NCBI GenBank assembly: GCA_032209605.1
Contig: JASFXZ010000074.1
Coordinates: forward strand, 682,001-746,000
DNA: 64,000 nucleotides
Source: Mactromeris polynyma
Taxonomy: Eukaryota; Mollusca; Bivalvia; Venerida; Mactridae
Direction of reading: 5' to 3'
Under the pieces are notes generated by a model that searched no databases, was not told where the DNA came from, and was given only the letters and a program-made list of their open reading frames with translations. This document shows positions 45,646 to 58,597 of the stretch, piece after piece. Position numbers and translations under genes: made by a program. Numbering within the stretch: the first letter of the stretch is position 1; each line of letters begins with the position of its first letter.

Positions 45646-46187
45646 CCATAAGCCGTAGATTTAGTTGAAAGTATACATATATATATATATTTCAATAGTG
45701 TTCATCAAGACGAACAAAATGATGTATTACTTGACATATTTACGTAAAAACAAATTTCAGCTAAAAATCAAAATCGCGTACAGGTCTTGACCTGTGATAG
45801 AATTTCATTTTTCGGAAAAAAATATTTCTCTCCAATTTTGCTCATTTTTTCAGGACTTAAAGACTTACCTACCCCATCGACGAAAATGTCTTCAGCTTTG
45901 CAATATATCCATTTTAAATGTTTCCCGAGGTTTTCGCAAAAATCACGTAAGTTATGAGAATTTCTATCTTCGAAAAAAGAAATGTCTCTCCGATTAACCT
46001 AGAGTCAGTCAGAGTCAGTCAGAGTCTGTCAGAGTCTGTCAGAGTCAGTCAGAGTCTGTCAGAGTCAGTCAGAGTCTGTCAGAGTCAGTCAGAGTCTGTC
46101 AGAGTCAGTCAGAGTCTGTCAGAGTCAGTCAGAGTCAGTCAGTGTCTGTCAGAGTCAGTTAGAGTCAGACAGAGTCAGTCAGAGTCA
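45646..46187 (+). repeat. Full unit, 542 bp, 18 copies
   Basis: One copy lost at the 5' side of the minisatellite; private CAGTTAGAG near 46158. Confidence 0.94.
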
Positions 46188-47291
46188 CCATAAGCCGTAG
46201 ATTTAGTTGAAAGTATACATATATATATATATTTCAATAGTGTTCATCAAGACGAACAAAATGATGTATTACTTGACATATTTACGTAAAAACAAATTTC
46301 AGCTAAAAATCAAAATCGCGTACAGGTCTTGACCTGTGATAGAATTTCATTTTTCGGAAAAAAATATTTCTCTCCAATTTTGCTCATTTTTTCAGGACTT
46401 AAAGACTTACCTACCCCATCGACAAAAATGTCTTCAGCTTTGCAATATATCCATTTTAAATGTTTCCCGAGGTTTTCGCAAAAATCACGTAAGTTATGAG
46501 AATTTCTATCTTCGAAAAAAGAAATGTCTCTCCGATTAACCTAGAGTCAGTCAGAGTCAGTCAGAGTCAGTCAGAGTCTGTCAGAGTCTGTCAGAGTCAG
46601 TCAGAGTCTGTCAGAGTCAGTCAGAGTCTGTCAGAGTCAGTCAGAGTCTGTCAGAGTCAGTCAGAGTCTGTCAGAGTCAGTCAGAGTCAGTCAGTGTATG
46701 TCAGAGTCAGTCAGAGTCAGACAGAGTCAGTCAGAGTCACCATAAGCCGTAGATTTAGTTGAAAGTATACATATATATATATATTTCAATAGTGTTCATC
46801 AAGACGAACAAAATGATGTATTACTTGACATATTTACGTAAACAAAAATTTCAGCTAAAAATCAAAATCGCGTACAGGTCTTGACCTGTGATAGAATTTC
46901 ATTTTTCGGAAAAAAATATTTCTCTCCAATTTTGCTCATTTTTTCTGGATTTAAAGACTTACCTACCCCATCGACGAAAATGTCTTCAGCTTTGCAATAT
47001 ATCCATTTTAAATGTTTCCCGAGGTTTTCGCAAAAATCACGTAAGTTATGAGAATTTCTATCTTCGAAAAAAGAAATGTCTCTCCGATTAACCTAGAGTC
47101 AGTCAGAGTCAGTCAGAGTCAGTCAGAGTCTGTCAGAGTCTGTCAGAGTCAGTCAGAGTCTGTCAGAGTCAGTCAGAGTCTGTCAGAGTCAGTCAGAGTC
47201 CGTCAGAGTCAGTCAGAGTCCGTCAGAGTCAGTCAGAGTCAGTCAGTGTCTGTCAGAGTCAGTCAGAGTCAGACAGAGTCAGTCAGAGTCA
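46188..47291 (+). repeat. Two full units (46188 class Y, 46740 class C)
   Basis: The first has GACAAAAATG, the second TTCTGGATTTAAAG. Confidence 0.95.
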
Positions 47292-47604
47292 CCATAAGCC
47301 GTAGATTTAGTTGAAAGTATACATATATATATATATTTCAATAGTGTTCATCAAGACGAACAAAATGATGTATTATTCGAAAAAAGAAATGTCTCTCCGA
47401 TTAACCTAGAGTCAGTCAGAGTCAGTCAGAGTCAGTCAGAGTCTGTCAGAGTCTGTCAGAGTCAGTCAGAGTCTGTCAGAGTCAGTCAGAGTCTGTCAGA
47501 GTCAGTCAGAGTCTGTCAGAGTCAGTCAGAGTCTGTCAGAGTCAGGCAGAGTCAGTCAGTGTCTGTCAGAGTCAGTCAGAGTCAGACAGAGTCAGTCACA
47601 GTCA
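47292..47604 (+). repeat. Short unit 17, 313 bp (class G)
   Basis: Common junction, between C and N units. Confidence 0.95.
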
Positions 47605-48156
47605 CCATAAGCCGTAGATTTAGTTGAAAGTATACATATATATATATATTTCAATAGTGTTCATCAAGACGAACAAAATGATGTATTACTTGACATATTT
47701 ACGTAAAAACAAATTTCAGCTAAAAATCAAATTCGCGTACAGGTCTTGACCTGTGATAGAATTTCATTTTTCGGAAAATAATATTTCTCTCCAATTTTGC
47801 TCATTTTTTCAGGACTTAAAGACTTACCTACCCCATCGACGAAAATGTCTTCAGCTTTGCAATATATCCATTTTAAATGTTTCCCGAGGTTTTCGCAAAA
47901 ATCACGTAAGTTATGAGAATTTCTATCTTCGAAAAAAGAAATGTCTCTCCGATTAACCTAGAGTCAGTCAGAGTCAGTCAGAGTCAGTCAGAGTCTGTCA
48001 GAGTCTGTCAGAGTCAGTCAGAGTCTGTCAGAGTCAGTCAGAGTCTGTCAGAGTCAGTCAGAGTCCGTCAGAGTCAGTCAGAGTCCGTCAGAGTCAGTCA
48101 GAGTCAGTCAGTGTCTGTCAGAGTCAGTCAGAGTCAGACAGAGTCAGTCAGAGTCA
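47605..48156 (+). repeat. Full unit, 552 bp (classes N and C)
   Basis: Combines the N body (with AAATTCGCG) and the C minisatellite. It heads two tandem full-plus-short pairs with 48470. Confidence 0.95.
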
Positions 48157-48469
48157 CCATAAGCCGTAGATTTAGTTTAAAGTATACATATATATATATA
48201 TTTCAATAGTGTTCATCAAGACGAACAAAATGATGTATTATTCGAAAAAAGAAATGTCTCTCCGATTAACCTAGAGTCAGTCAGAGTCAGTCAGAGTCAG
48301 TCAGAGTCTGTCAGAGTCTGTCAGAGTCTGTCAGAGTCAGTCAGAGTCTGTCAGAGTCAGTCAGAGTCTGTCAGAGTCAGTCAGAGTCTGTCAGAGTCTG
48401 TCAGAGTCAGGCAGAGTCAGTCAGTGTCTGTCAGAGTCAGTCAGAGTCAGACAGAGTCAGTCACAGTCA
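48157..48469 (+). repeat. Short unit 18, 313 bp (class G)
   Basis: Common junction. The head has TAGTTTAAAG in place of TAGTTGAAAG, as in short units 19, 21, 23, 25 and 27. Confidence 0.95.
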
Positions 48470-49021
48470 CCATAAGCCGTAGATTTAGTTGAAAGTATAC
48501 ATATATATATATATTTCAATAGTGTTCATCAAGACGAACAAAATGATGTATTACTTGACATATTTACGTAAAAACAAATTTCAGCTAAAAATCAAATTCG
48601 CGTACAGGTCTTGACCTGTGATAGAATTTCATTTTTCGGAAAATAATATTTCTCTCCAATTTTGCTCATTTTTTCAGGACTTAAAGACTTACCTACCCCA
48701 TCGACGAAAATGTCTTCAGCTTTGCAATATATCCATTTTAAATGTTTCCCGAGGTTTTCGCAAAAATCACGTAAGTTATGAGAATTTCTATCTTCGAAAA
48801 AAGAAATGTCTCTCCGATTAACCTAGAGTCAGTCAGAGTCAGTCAGAGTCAGTCAGAGTCTGTCAGAGTCTGTCAGAGTCAGTCAGAGTCTGTCAGAGTC
48901 AGTCAGAGTCTGTCAGAGTCAGTCAGAGTCCGTCAGAGTCAGTCAGAGTCCGTCAGAGTCAGTCAGAGTCAGTCAGTGTCTGTCAGAGTCAGTCAGAGTC
49001 AGACAGAGTCAGTCAGAGTCA
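48470..49021 (+). repeat. Full unit, 552 bp (classes N and C)
   Basis: Near copy of 47605-48156, 865 bp away. Confidence 0.95.
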
Positions 49022-49344
49022 CCATAAGCCGTAGATTTAGTTTAAAGTATACATATATATATATATTTCAATAGTGTTCATCAAGACGAACAAAATGATG
49101 TATTATTCGAAAAAAGAAATGTCTCTCCGATTAACCTAGAGTCAGTCAGAGTCAGTCAGAGTCAGTCAGAGTCTGTCAGAGTCTGTCAGAGTCTGTCAGA
49201 GTCAGTCAGAGTCTGTCAGAGTCAGTCAGAGTCTGTCAGAGTCAGTCAGAGTCTGTCAGAGTCAGTCAGAGTCTGTCAGAGTCAGGCAGAGTCAGTCAGT
49301 GTCTGTCAGAGTCAGTCAGAGTCAGACAGAGTCAGTCACAGTCA
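49022..49344 (+). repeat. Short unit 19, 323 bp, 20 copies (class G)
   Basis: TAGTTTAAAG head and three GTCTG copies at the 5' side. Confidence 0.95.
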
Positions 49345-50448
49345 CCATAAGCCGTAGATTTAGTTGAAAGTATACATATATATATATATTTCAATAGTGT
49401 TCATCAAGACGAACAAAATGATGTATTACTTGACATATTTACGTAAAAACAAATTTCAGCTAAAAATCAAAATCGCGTACAGGTCTTGACCTGTGATAGA
49501 ATTTCATTTTTCGGAAAAAAATATTTCTCTCCAATTTTGCTCATTTTTTCAGGACTTAAAGACTTACCTACCCCATCGACGAAAATGTCTTCAGCTTTGC
49601 AATATATCCATTTTCAATGTTTCCCGAGGTTTTCGCAAAAATCACGTAAGTTATGAGAATTTCTATCTTCGAAAAAAGAAATGTCTCTCCGATTAACCTA
49701 GAGTCAGTCAGAGTCAGTCAGAGTCAGTCAGAGACTGTCAGAGTCTGTCAGAGTCAGTCAGAGTCTGTCAGAGTCAGTCAGAGTCTGTCAGAGTCAGTCA
49801 GAGTCTGTCAGAGTCAGTCAGAGTCTGTCAGAGTCAGTCAGAGTCAGTCAGTGTCTGTCAGAGTCAGTCAGAGTCAGACAGAGTCAGTCAGAGTCACCAT
49901 AAGCCGTAGATTTAGTTGAAAGTATACATATATATATATATTTCAATAGTGTTCATCAAGACGAACAAAATGATGTATTACTTGACATATTTACGTAAAC
50001 AAAAATTTCAGCTAAAAATCAAAATCGCGTACAGGTCTTGACCTGTGATAGAATTTCATTTTTCGGAAAAAAATATTTCTCTCCAATTTTGCTCATTTTT
50101 TCTGGATTTAAAGACTTACCTACCCCATCGACGAAAATGTCTTCAGCTTTGCAATATATCCATTTTAAATGTTTCCCGAGGTTTTCGCAAAAATCACGTA
50201 AGTTATGAGAATTTCTATCTTCGAAAAAAGAAATGTCTCTCCGATTAACCTAGAGTCAGTCAGAGTCAGTCAGAGTCAGTCAGAGTCTGTCAGAGTCTGT
50301 CAGAGTCAGTCAGAGTCTGTCAGAGTCAGTCAGAGTCTGTCAGAGTCAGTCAGAGTCCGTCAGAGTCAGTCAGAGTCCGTCAGAGTCAGTCAGAGTCAGT
50401 CAGTGTCTGTCAGAGTCAGTCAGAGTCAGACAGAGTCAGTCAGAGTCA
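49345..50448 (+). repeat. Two full units (49345 class A, 49897 class C)
   Basis: The first has CCATTTTCAATG, the second TTCTGGATTTAAAG. Confidence 0.95.
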
Positions 50449-50761
50449 CCATAAGCCGTAGATTTAGTTGAAAGTATACATATATATATATATTTCAATA
50501 GTGTTCATCAAGACGAACAAAATGATGTATTATTCGAAAAAAGAAATGTCTCTCCGATTAACCTAGAGTCAGTCAGAGTCAGTCAGAGTCAGTCAGAGTC
50601 TGTCAGAGTCTGTCAGAGTCAGTCAGAGTCTGTCAGAGTCAGTCAGAGTCTGTCAGAGTCAGTCAGAGTCTGTCAGAGTCAGTCAGAGTCTGTCAGAGTC
50701 AGTCAGAGTCAGTCAGTGTCTGTCAGAGTCAGTCAGAGTCAGACAGAGTCAGTCAGAGTCA
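50449..50761 (+). repeat. Short unit 20, 313 bp
   Basis: Common junction, not class G. First of a tandem pair of short units. Confidence 0.95.
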
Positions 50762-51084
50762 CCATAAGCCGTAGATTTAGTTTAAAGTATACATATATAT
50801 ATATATTTCAATAGTGTTCATCAAGACGAACAAAATGATGTATTATTCGAAAAAAGAAATGTCTCTCCGATTAACCTAGAGTCAGTCAGAGTCAGTCAGA
50901 GTCAGTCAGAGTCTGTCAGAGTCTGTCAGAGTCTGTCAGAGTCAGTCAGAGTCTGTCAGAGTCAGTCAGAGTCTGTCAGAGTCAGTCAGAGTCTGTCAGA
51001 GTCAGTCAGAGTCTGTCAGAGTCAGGCAGAGTCAGTCAGTGTCTGTCAGAGTCAGTCAGAGTCAGACAGAGTCAGTCAGAGTCA
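50762..51084 (+). repeat. Short unit 21, 323 bp, 20 copies
   Basis: TAGTTTAAAG head. Copy 14 has the class G form but copy 19 does not, so it is a half-G hybrid. Confidence 0.95.
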
Positions 51085-51616
51085 CCATAAGCCGTAGATT
51101 TAGTTGAAAGTATACATATATATATATATTTCAATAGTGTTCATCAAGACGAACAAAATGATGTATTACTTGACATATTTACGTAAAAACAAATTTCAGC
51201 TAAAAATCAAAATCGCGTACAGGTCTTGACCTGTGATAGAATTTCATTTTTCGGAAAAAAATATTTCTCTCCAATTTTGCTCATTTTTTCAGGACTTAAA
51301 GACTTACCTACCCCATCGACGAAAATGTCTTCAGCTTTGCAATATATCCATTTTAAATGTTTCCCGAGGTTTTTGCAAAAATCACGTAAGTTATGAGAAT
51401 TTCTATCTTCGAAAAAAGAAATGTCTCTCCGATTAACCTAGAGTCAGTCAGAGTCAGTCAGAGTCAGTCAGAGTCTGTCAGAGTCTGTCAGAGTCAGTCA
51501 GAGTCTGTCAGAGTCAGTCAGAGTCTGTCAGAGTCAGTCAGAGTCTGTCAGAGTCAGTCAGAGTCAGTCAGTGTCTGTCAGAGTCAGTCAGAGTCAGACA
51601 GAGTCAGTCGGAGTCA
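51085..51616 (+). repeat. Full unit, 532 bp, 17 copies
   Basis: Ends GTCGGAGTCA; private GGTTTTTGCAAAA near 51370. Confidence 0.94.
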
Positions 51617-52720
51617 CCATAAGCCGTAGATTTAGTTGAAAGTATACATATATATATATATTTCAATAGTGTTCATCAAGACGAACAAAATGATGTATTA
51701 CTTGACATATTTACGTAAAAACAAATTTCAGCTAAAAATCAAAATCGCGTACAGGTCTTGACCTGTGATAGAATTTCATTTTTCGGAAAAAAATATTTCT
51801 CTCCAATTTTGCTCATTTTTTCAGGACTTAAAGACTTACCTACCCCATCGACAAAAATGTCTTCAGCTTTGCAATATATCCATTTTAAATGTTTCCCGAG
51901 GTTTTCGCAAAAATCACGTAAGTTATGAGAATTTCTATCTTCGAAAAAAGAAATGTCTCTCCGATTAACCTAGAGTCAGTCAGAGTCAGTCAGAGTCAGT
52001 CAGAGTCTGTCAGAGTCTGTCAGAGTCAGTCAGAGTCTGTCAGAGTCAGTCAGAGTCTGTCAGAGTCAGTCAGAGTCTGTCAGAGTCAGTCAGAGTCTGT
52101 CAGAGTCAGTCAGAGTCAGTCAGTGTATGTCAGAGTCAGTCAGAGTCAGACAGAGTCAGTCAGAGTCACCATAAGCCGTAGATTTAGTTGAAAGTATACA
52201 TATATATATATATTTCAATAGTGTTCATCAAGACGAACAAAATGATGTATTACTTGACATATTTACGTAAACAAAAATTTCAGCTAAAAATCAAAATCGC
52301 GTACAGGTCTTGACCTGTGATAGAATTTCATTTTTCGGAAAAAAATATTTCTCTCCAATTTTGCTCATTTTTTCAGGACTTAAAGACTTACCTACCCCAT
52401 CGACGAAAATGTCTTCAGCTTTGCAATATATCCATTTTAAATGTTTCCCGAGGTTTTCGCAAAAATCACGTAAGTTATGAGAATTTCTATCTTCGAAAAA
52501 AGAAATGTCTCTCCGATTAACCTAGAGTCAGTCAGAGTCAGTCAGAGTCAGTCAGAGTCTGTCAGAGTCTGTCAGAGTCAGTCAGAGTCTGTCAGAGTCA
52601 GTCAGAGTCTGTCAGAGTCAGTCAGAGTCCGTCAGAGTCAGTCAGAGTCCGTCAGAGTCAGTCAGAGTCAGTCAGTGTCTGTCAGAGTCAGTCAGAGTCA
52701 GACAGAGTCAGTCAGAGTCA
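51617..52720 (+). repeat. Two full units (51617 class Y, 52169 class C)
   Basis: Both are 552 bp; the first has GACAAAAATG. Confidence 0.95.
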
Positions 52721-53033
52721 CCATAAGCCGTAGATTTAGTTGAAAGTATACATATATATATATATTTCAATAGTGTTCATCAAGACGAACAAAATGATGT
52801 ATTATTCGAAAAAAGAAATGTCTCTCCGATTAACCTAGAGTCAGTCAGAGTCAGTCAGAGTCAGTCAGAGTCTGTCAGAGTCTGTCAGAGTCAGTCAGAG
52901 TCTGTCAGAGTCAGTCAGAGTCTGTCAGAGTCAGTCAGAGTCTGTCAGAGTCAGTCAGAGTCTGTCAGAGTCAGGCAGAGTCAGTCAGTGTCTGTCAGAG
53001 TCAGTCAGAGTCAGACAGAGTCAGTCACAGTCA
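52721..53033 (+). repeat. Short unit 22, 313 bp (class G)
   Basis: Common junction, between C and N units. Confidence 0.95.
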
Positions 53034-54137
53034 CCATAAGCCGTAGATTTAGTTGAAAGTATACATATATATATATATTTCAATAGTGTTCATCAAGACG
53101 AACAAAATGATGTATTACTTGACATATTTACGTAAAAACAAATTTCAGCTAAAAATCAAAATCGCGTACAGGTCTTGACCTGTGATAGAATTTCATTTTT
53201 CGGAAAATAATATTTCTCTCCAATTTTGCTCATTTTTTCAGGACTTAAAGACTTACCTACCCCATCGACGAAAATGTCTTCAGCTTTGCAATATATCCAT
53301 TTTAAATGTTTCCCGAGGTTTTCGCAAAAATCACGTAAGTTATGAGAATTTCTATCTTCGAAAAAAGAAATGTCTCTCCGATTAACCTAGAGTCAGTCAG
53401 AGTCAGTCAGAGTCAGTCAGAGTCTGTCAGAGTCTGTCAGAGTCAGTCAGAGTCTGTCAGAGTCAGTCAGAGTCTGTCAGAGTCAGTCAGAGTCTGTCAG
53501 AGTCAGTCAGAGTCTGTCAGAGTCAGTCAGAGTCAGTCAGTGTCTGTCAGAGTCAGTCAGAGTCAGACAGAGACAGTCAGAGTCACCATAAGCCGTAGAT
53601 TTAGTTGAAAGTATACATATATATATATATTTCAATAGTGTTCATCAAGACGAACAAAATGATGTATTACTTGACATATTTACGTAAAACAAAATTTCAG
53701 CTAAAAATCAAAATCGCGTACAGGTCTTGACCTGTGATAGAATTTCATTTTTCGGAAAAAAATATTTCTCTCCAATTTTGCTCATTTTTTCAGGACTTAA
53801 AGACTTACCTACCCCATCGACGAAAATGTCTTCAGCTTTGCAATATATCCATTTTAAATGTTTCCCGAGGTTTTCGCAAAAATCACGTAAGTTATGAGAA
53901 TTTCTATCTTCGAAAAAAGAAATGTCTCTCCGATTAACCTAGAGTCAGTCAGAGTCAGTCAGAGTCAGTCAGAGTCTGTCAGAGTCTGTCAGAGTCAGTC
54001 AGAGTCTGTCAGAGTCAGTCAGAGTCTGTCAGAGTCAGTCAGAGTCTGTCAGAGTCAGTCAGAGTCTGTCAGAGTCAGTCAGAGTCAGTCAGTGTCTGTC
54101 AGAGTCAGTCAGAGTCAGACAGAGTCAGTCAGAGTCA
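53034..54137 (+). repeat. Two full units (53034 class N, 53586)
   Basis: The second has the rare A/C tract AAAACAAAA. Confidence 0.95.
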
Positions 54138-54669
54138 CCATAAGCCGTAGATTTAGTTGAAAGTATACATATATATATATATTTCAATAGTGTTCATCAA
54201 GACGAACAAAATGATGTATTACTTGACATATTTACGTAAAAACAAATTTCAGCTAAAAATCAAAATCGCGTACAGGTCTTGACCTGTGATAGAATTTCAT
54301 TTTTCGGAAAAAAATATTTCTCTCCAATTTTGCTCATTTTTTCAGGACTTAAAGACTTACCTACCCCATCGACGAAAATGTCTTCAGCTTTGCAATATAT
54401 CCATTTTAAATGTTTCCCGAGGTTTTCGCAAAAATCACGTAAGTTATGAGAATTTCTATCTTCGAAAAAAGAAATGTCTCTCCGATTAACCTAGAGTCAG
54501 TCAGAGTCAGTCAGAGTCAGTCAGAGTCTGTCAGAGTCTGTCAGAGTCAGTCATAGTCTGTCAGAGTCAGTCAGAGTCTGTCAGAGTCAGTCAGAGTCTG
54601 TCAGAGTCAGTCAGAGTCAGTCAGTGTCTGTCAGAGTCAGTCAGAGTCAGACAGAGTCAGTCGGAGTCA
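54138..54669 (+). repeat. Full unit, 532 bp, 17 copies
   Basis: GTCATAGTC near 54551; ends GTCGGAGTCA. Confidence 0.94.
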
Positions 54670-56325
54670 CCATAAGCCGTAGATTTAGTTGAAAGTATAC
54701 ATATATATATATATTTCAATAGTGTTCATCAAGACGAACAAAATGATGTATTACTTGACATATTTACGTAAAAACAAATTTCAGCTAAAAATCAAAATCG
54801 CGTACAGGTCTTGACCTGTGATAGAATTTCATTTTTCGGAAAAAAATATTTCTCTCCAATTTTGCTCATTTTTTCAGGACTTAAAGACTTACCTACCCCA
54901 TCGACAAAAATGTCTTCAGCTTTGCAATATATCCATTTTAAATGTTTCCCGAGGTTTTCGCAAAAATCACGTAAGTTATGAGAATTTCTATCTTCGAAAA
55001 AAGAAATGTCTCTCCGATTAACCTAGAGTCAGTCAGAGTCAGTCAGAGTCAGTCAGAGTCTGTCAGAGTCTGTCAGAGTCAGTCAGAGTCTGTCAGAGTC
55101 AGTCAGAGTCTGTCAGAGTCAGTCAGAGTCTGTCAGAGTCAGTCAGAGTCTGTCAGAGTCAGTCAGAGTCAGTCAGTGTATGTCAGAGTCAGTCAGAGTC
55201 AGACAGAGTCAGTCAGAGTCACCATAAGCCGTAGATTTAGTTGAAAGTATACATATATATATATATTTCAATAGTGTTCATCAAGACGAACAAAATGATG
55301 TATTACTTGACATATTTACGTAAACAAAAATTTCAGCTAAAAATCAAAATCGCGTACAGGTCTTGACCTGTGATAGAATTTCATTTTTCGGAAAAAAATA
55401 TTTCTCTCCAATTTTGCTCATTTTTTCTGGATTTAAAGACTTACCTACCCCATCGACGAAAATGTCTTCAGCTTTGCAATATATCCATTTTAAATGTTTC
55501 CCGAGGTTTTCGCAAAAATCACGTAAGTTATGAGAATTTCTATCTTCGAAAAAAGAAATGTCTCTCCGATTAACCTAGAGTCAGTCAGAGTCAGTCAGAG
55601 TCAGTCAGAGTCTGTCAGAGTCTGTCAGAGTCAGTCAGAGTCTGTCAGAGTCAGTCAGAGTCTGTCAGAGTCAGTCAGAGTCCGTCAGAGTCAGTCAGAG
55701 TCCGTCAGAGTCAGTCAGAGTCAGTCAGTGTCTGTCAGAGTCAGTCAGAGTCAGACAGAGTCAGTCAGAGTCACCATAAGCCGTAGATTTAGTTGAAAGT
55801 ATACATATATATATATATTTCAATAGTGTTCATCAAGACGAACAAAATGATGTATTACTTGACATATTTACGTAAAAACAAATTTCAGCTAAAAATCAAA
55901 TTCGCGTACAGGTCTTGACCTGTGATAGAATTTCATTTTTAGGAAAATAATATTTCTCTCCAATTTTGCTCATTTTTTCAGGACTTAAAGACTTACCTAC
56001 CCCATCGACGAAAATGTCTTCAGCTTTGCAATATATCCATTTTAAATGTTTCCCGAGGTTTTCGCAAAAATCACGTAAGTTATGAGAATTTCTATCTTCG
56101 AAAAAAGAAATGTCTCTCCGATTAACCTAGAGTCAGTCAGAGTCAGTCAGAGTCAGTCAGAGTCTGTCAGAGTCTGTCAGAGTCAGTCAGAGTCTGTCAG
56201 AGTCAGTCAGAGTCTGTCAGAGTCAGTCAGAGTCCGTCAGAGTCAGTCAGAGTCCGTCAGAGTCAGTCAGAGTCAGTCAGTGTCTGTCAGAGTCAGTCAG
56301 AGTCAGACAGAGTCAGTCAGAGTCA
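54670..56325 (+). repeat. Three full units (54670 Y, 55222 C, 55774 N and C)
   Basis: All are 552 bp. The last has TTTTTAGGAAAATAAT, a private change that also removes the usual open frame. Confidence 0.95.
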
Positions 56326-56648
56326 CCATAAGCCGTAGATTTAGTTTAAAGTATACATATATATATATATTTCAATAGTGTTCATCAAGACGAACAAAAT
56401 GATGTATTATTCGAAAAAAGAAATGTCTCTCCGATTAACCTAGAGTCAGTCAGAGTCAGTCAGAGTCAGTCAGAGTCTGTCAGAGTCTGTCAGAGTCTGT
56501 CAGAGTCAGTCAGAGTCTGTCAGAGTCAGTCAGAGTCTGTCAGAGTCAGTCAGAGTCTGTCAGAGTCAGTCAGAGTCTGTCAGAGTCAGGCAGAGTCAGT
56601 CAGTGTCTGTCAGAGTCAGTCAGAGTCAGACAGAGTCAGTCACAGTCA
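56326..56648 (+). repeat. Short unit 23, 323 bp, 20 copies (class G)
   Basis: TAGTTTAAAG head, common junction. Confidence 0.95.
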
Positions 56649-57180
56649 CCATAAGCCGTAGATTTAGTTGAAAGTATACATATATATATATATTTCAATA
56701 GTGTTCATCAAGACGAACAAAATGATGTATTACTTGACATATTTACGTAAAAACAAATTTCAGCTAAAAATCAAAATCGCGTACAGGTCTTGACCTGTGA
56801 TAGAATTTCATTTTTCGGAAAAAAATATTTCTCTCCAATTTTGCTCATTTTTTCAGGACTTAAAGACTTACCTACCCCATCGACGAAAATGTCTTCAGCT
56901 TTGCAATATATCCATTTTCAATGTTTCCCGAGGTTTTCGCAAAAATCACGTAAGTTATGAGAATTTCTATCTTCGAAAAAAGAAATGTCTCTCCGATTAA
57001 CCTAGAGTCAGTCAGAGTCAGTCAGAGTCAGTCAGAGACTGTCAGAGTCTGTCAGAGTCAGTCAGAGTCTGTCAGAGTCAGTCAGAGTCTGTCAGAGTCA
57101 GTCAGAGTCTGTCAGAGTCAGTCAGAGTCAGTCAGTGTCTGTCAGAGTCAGTCAGAGTCAGACAGAGTCAGTCAGAGTCA
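56649..57180 (+). repeat. Full unit, 532 bp, 17 copies (class A)
   Basis: CCATTTTCAATG body. Confidence 0.94.
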
Positions 57181-57732
57181 CCATAAGCCGTAGATTTAGT
57201 TGAAAGTATACATATATATATATATTTCAATAGTGTTCATCAAGACGAACAAAATGATGTATTACTTGACATATTTACGTAAACAAAAATTTCAGCTAAA
57301 AATCAAAATCGCGTACAGGTCTTGACCTGTGATAGAATTTCATTTTTCGGAAAAAAATATTTCTCTCCAATTTTGCTCATTTTTTCTGGATTTAAAGACT
57401 TACCTACCCCATCGACGAAAATGTCTTCAGCTTTGCAATATATCCATTTTAAATGTTTCCCGAGGTTTTCGCAAAAATCACGTAAGTTATGAGAATTTCT
57501 ATCTTCGAAAAAAGAAATGTCTCTCCGATTAACCTAGAGTCAGTCAGAGTCAGTCAGAGTCAGTCAGAGTCTGTCAGAGTCTGTCAGAGTCAGTCAGAGT
57601 CTGTCAGAGTCAGTCAGAGTCTGTCAGAGTCAGTCAGAGTCCGTCAGAGTCAGTCAGAGTCCGTCAGAGTCAGTCAGAGTCAGTCAGTGTCTGTCAGAGT
57701 CAGTCAGAGTCAGACAGAGTCAGTCAGAGTCA
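57181..57732 (+). repeat. Full unit, 552 bp (class C)
   Basis: TTCTGGATTTAAAG body. Confidence 0.95.
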
Positions 57733-58045
57733 CCATAAGCCGTAGATTTAGTTGAAAGTATACATATATATATATATTTCAATAGTGTTCATCAAGACGA
57801 ACAAAATGATGTATTATTCGAAAAAAGAAATGTCTCTCCGATTAACCTAGAGTCAGTCAGAGTCAGTCAGAGTCAGTCAGAGTCTGTCAGAGTCTGTCAG
57901 AGTCAGTCAGAGTCTGTCAGAGTCAGTCAGAGTCTGTCAGAGTCAGTCAGAGTCTGTCAGAGTCAGTCAGAGTCTGTCAGAGTCAGGCAGAGTCAGTCAG
58001 TGTCTGTCAGAGTCAGTCAGAGTCAGACAGAGTCAGTCACAGTCA
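57733..58045 (+). repeat. Short unit 24, 313 bp (class G)
   Basis: Common junction, between C and N units. Confidence 0.95.
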
Positions 58046-58597
58046 CCATAAGCCGTAGATTTAGTTGAAAGTATACATATATATATATATTTCAATAGTG
58101 TTCATCAAGACGAACAAAATGATGTATTACTTGACATATTTACGTAAAAACAAATTTCAGCTAAAAATCAAATTCGCGTACAGGTCTTGACCTGTGATAG
58201 AATTTCATTTTTCGGAAAATAATATTTCTCTCCAATTTTGCTCATTTTTTCAGGACTTAAAGACTTACCTACCCCATCGACGAAAATGTCTTCAGCTTTG
58301 CAATATATCCATTTTAAATGTTTCCCGAGGTTTTCGCAAAAATCACGTAAGTTATGAGAATTTCTATCTTCGAAAAAAGAAATGTCTCTCCGATTAACCT
58401 AGAGTCAGTCAGAGTCAGTCAGAGTCAGTCAGAGTCTGTCAGAGTCTGTCAGAGTCAGTCAGAGTCTGTCAGAGTCAGTCAGAGTCTGTCAGAGTCAGTC
58501 AGAGTCCGTCAGAGTCAGTCAGAGTCCGTCAGAGTCAGTCAGAGTCAGTCAGTGTCTGTCAGAGTCAGTCAGAGTCAGACAGAGTCAGTCAGAGTCA
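58046..58597 (+). repeat. Full unit, 552 bp (classes N and C)
   Basis: AAATTCGCG and GGAAAATAAT body. Confidence 0.95.

Larger units (their letters stand above)
45646..48156 (+). repeat. 2.5-kb cassette, copy 5 (2511 bp)
   Basis: A 542-bp unit replaces the 532-bp one; then Y, C, short, N. Confidence 0.82.
51085..53585 (+). repeat. 2.5-kb cassette, copy 6 (2501 bp)
   Basis: Same order and lengths as the reference cassette. Confidence 0.88.
51085..55221 (+). repeat. Large duplication, copy 2 (4137 bp)
   Basis: Matches 31171-35307 unit by unit, 19,914 bp away. Differences seen by eye include GACAGAGTC for GACATAGTC and the absence of CAGGGTCAG. Confidence 0.88.
54138..56325 (+). repeat. Cassette copy 7 lacking its short unit (2188 bp)
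   Basis: 532-bp unit, Y, C, N with no short unit between C and N. This is the only N unit not preceded by a short unit. Confidence 0.8.
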
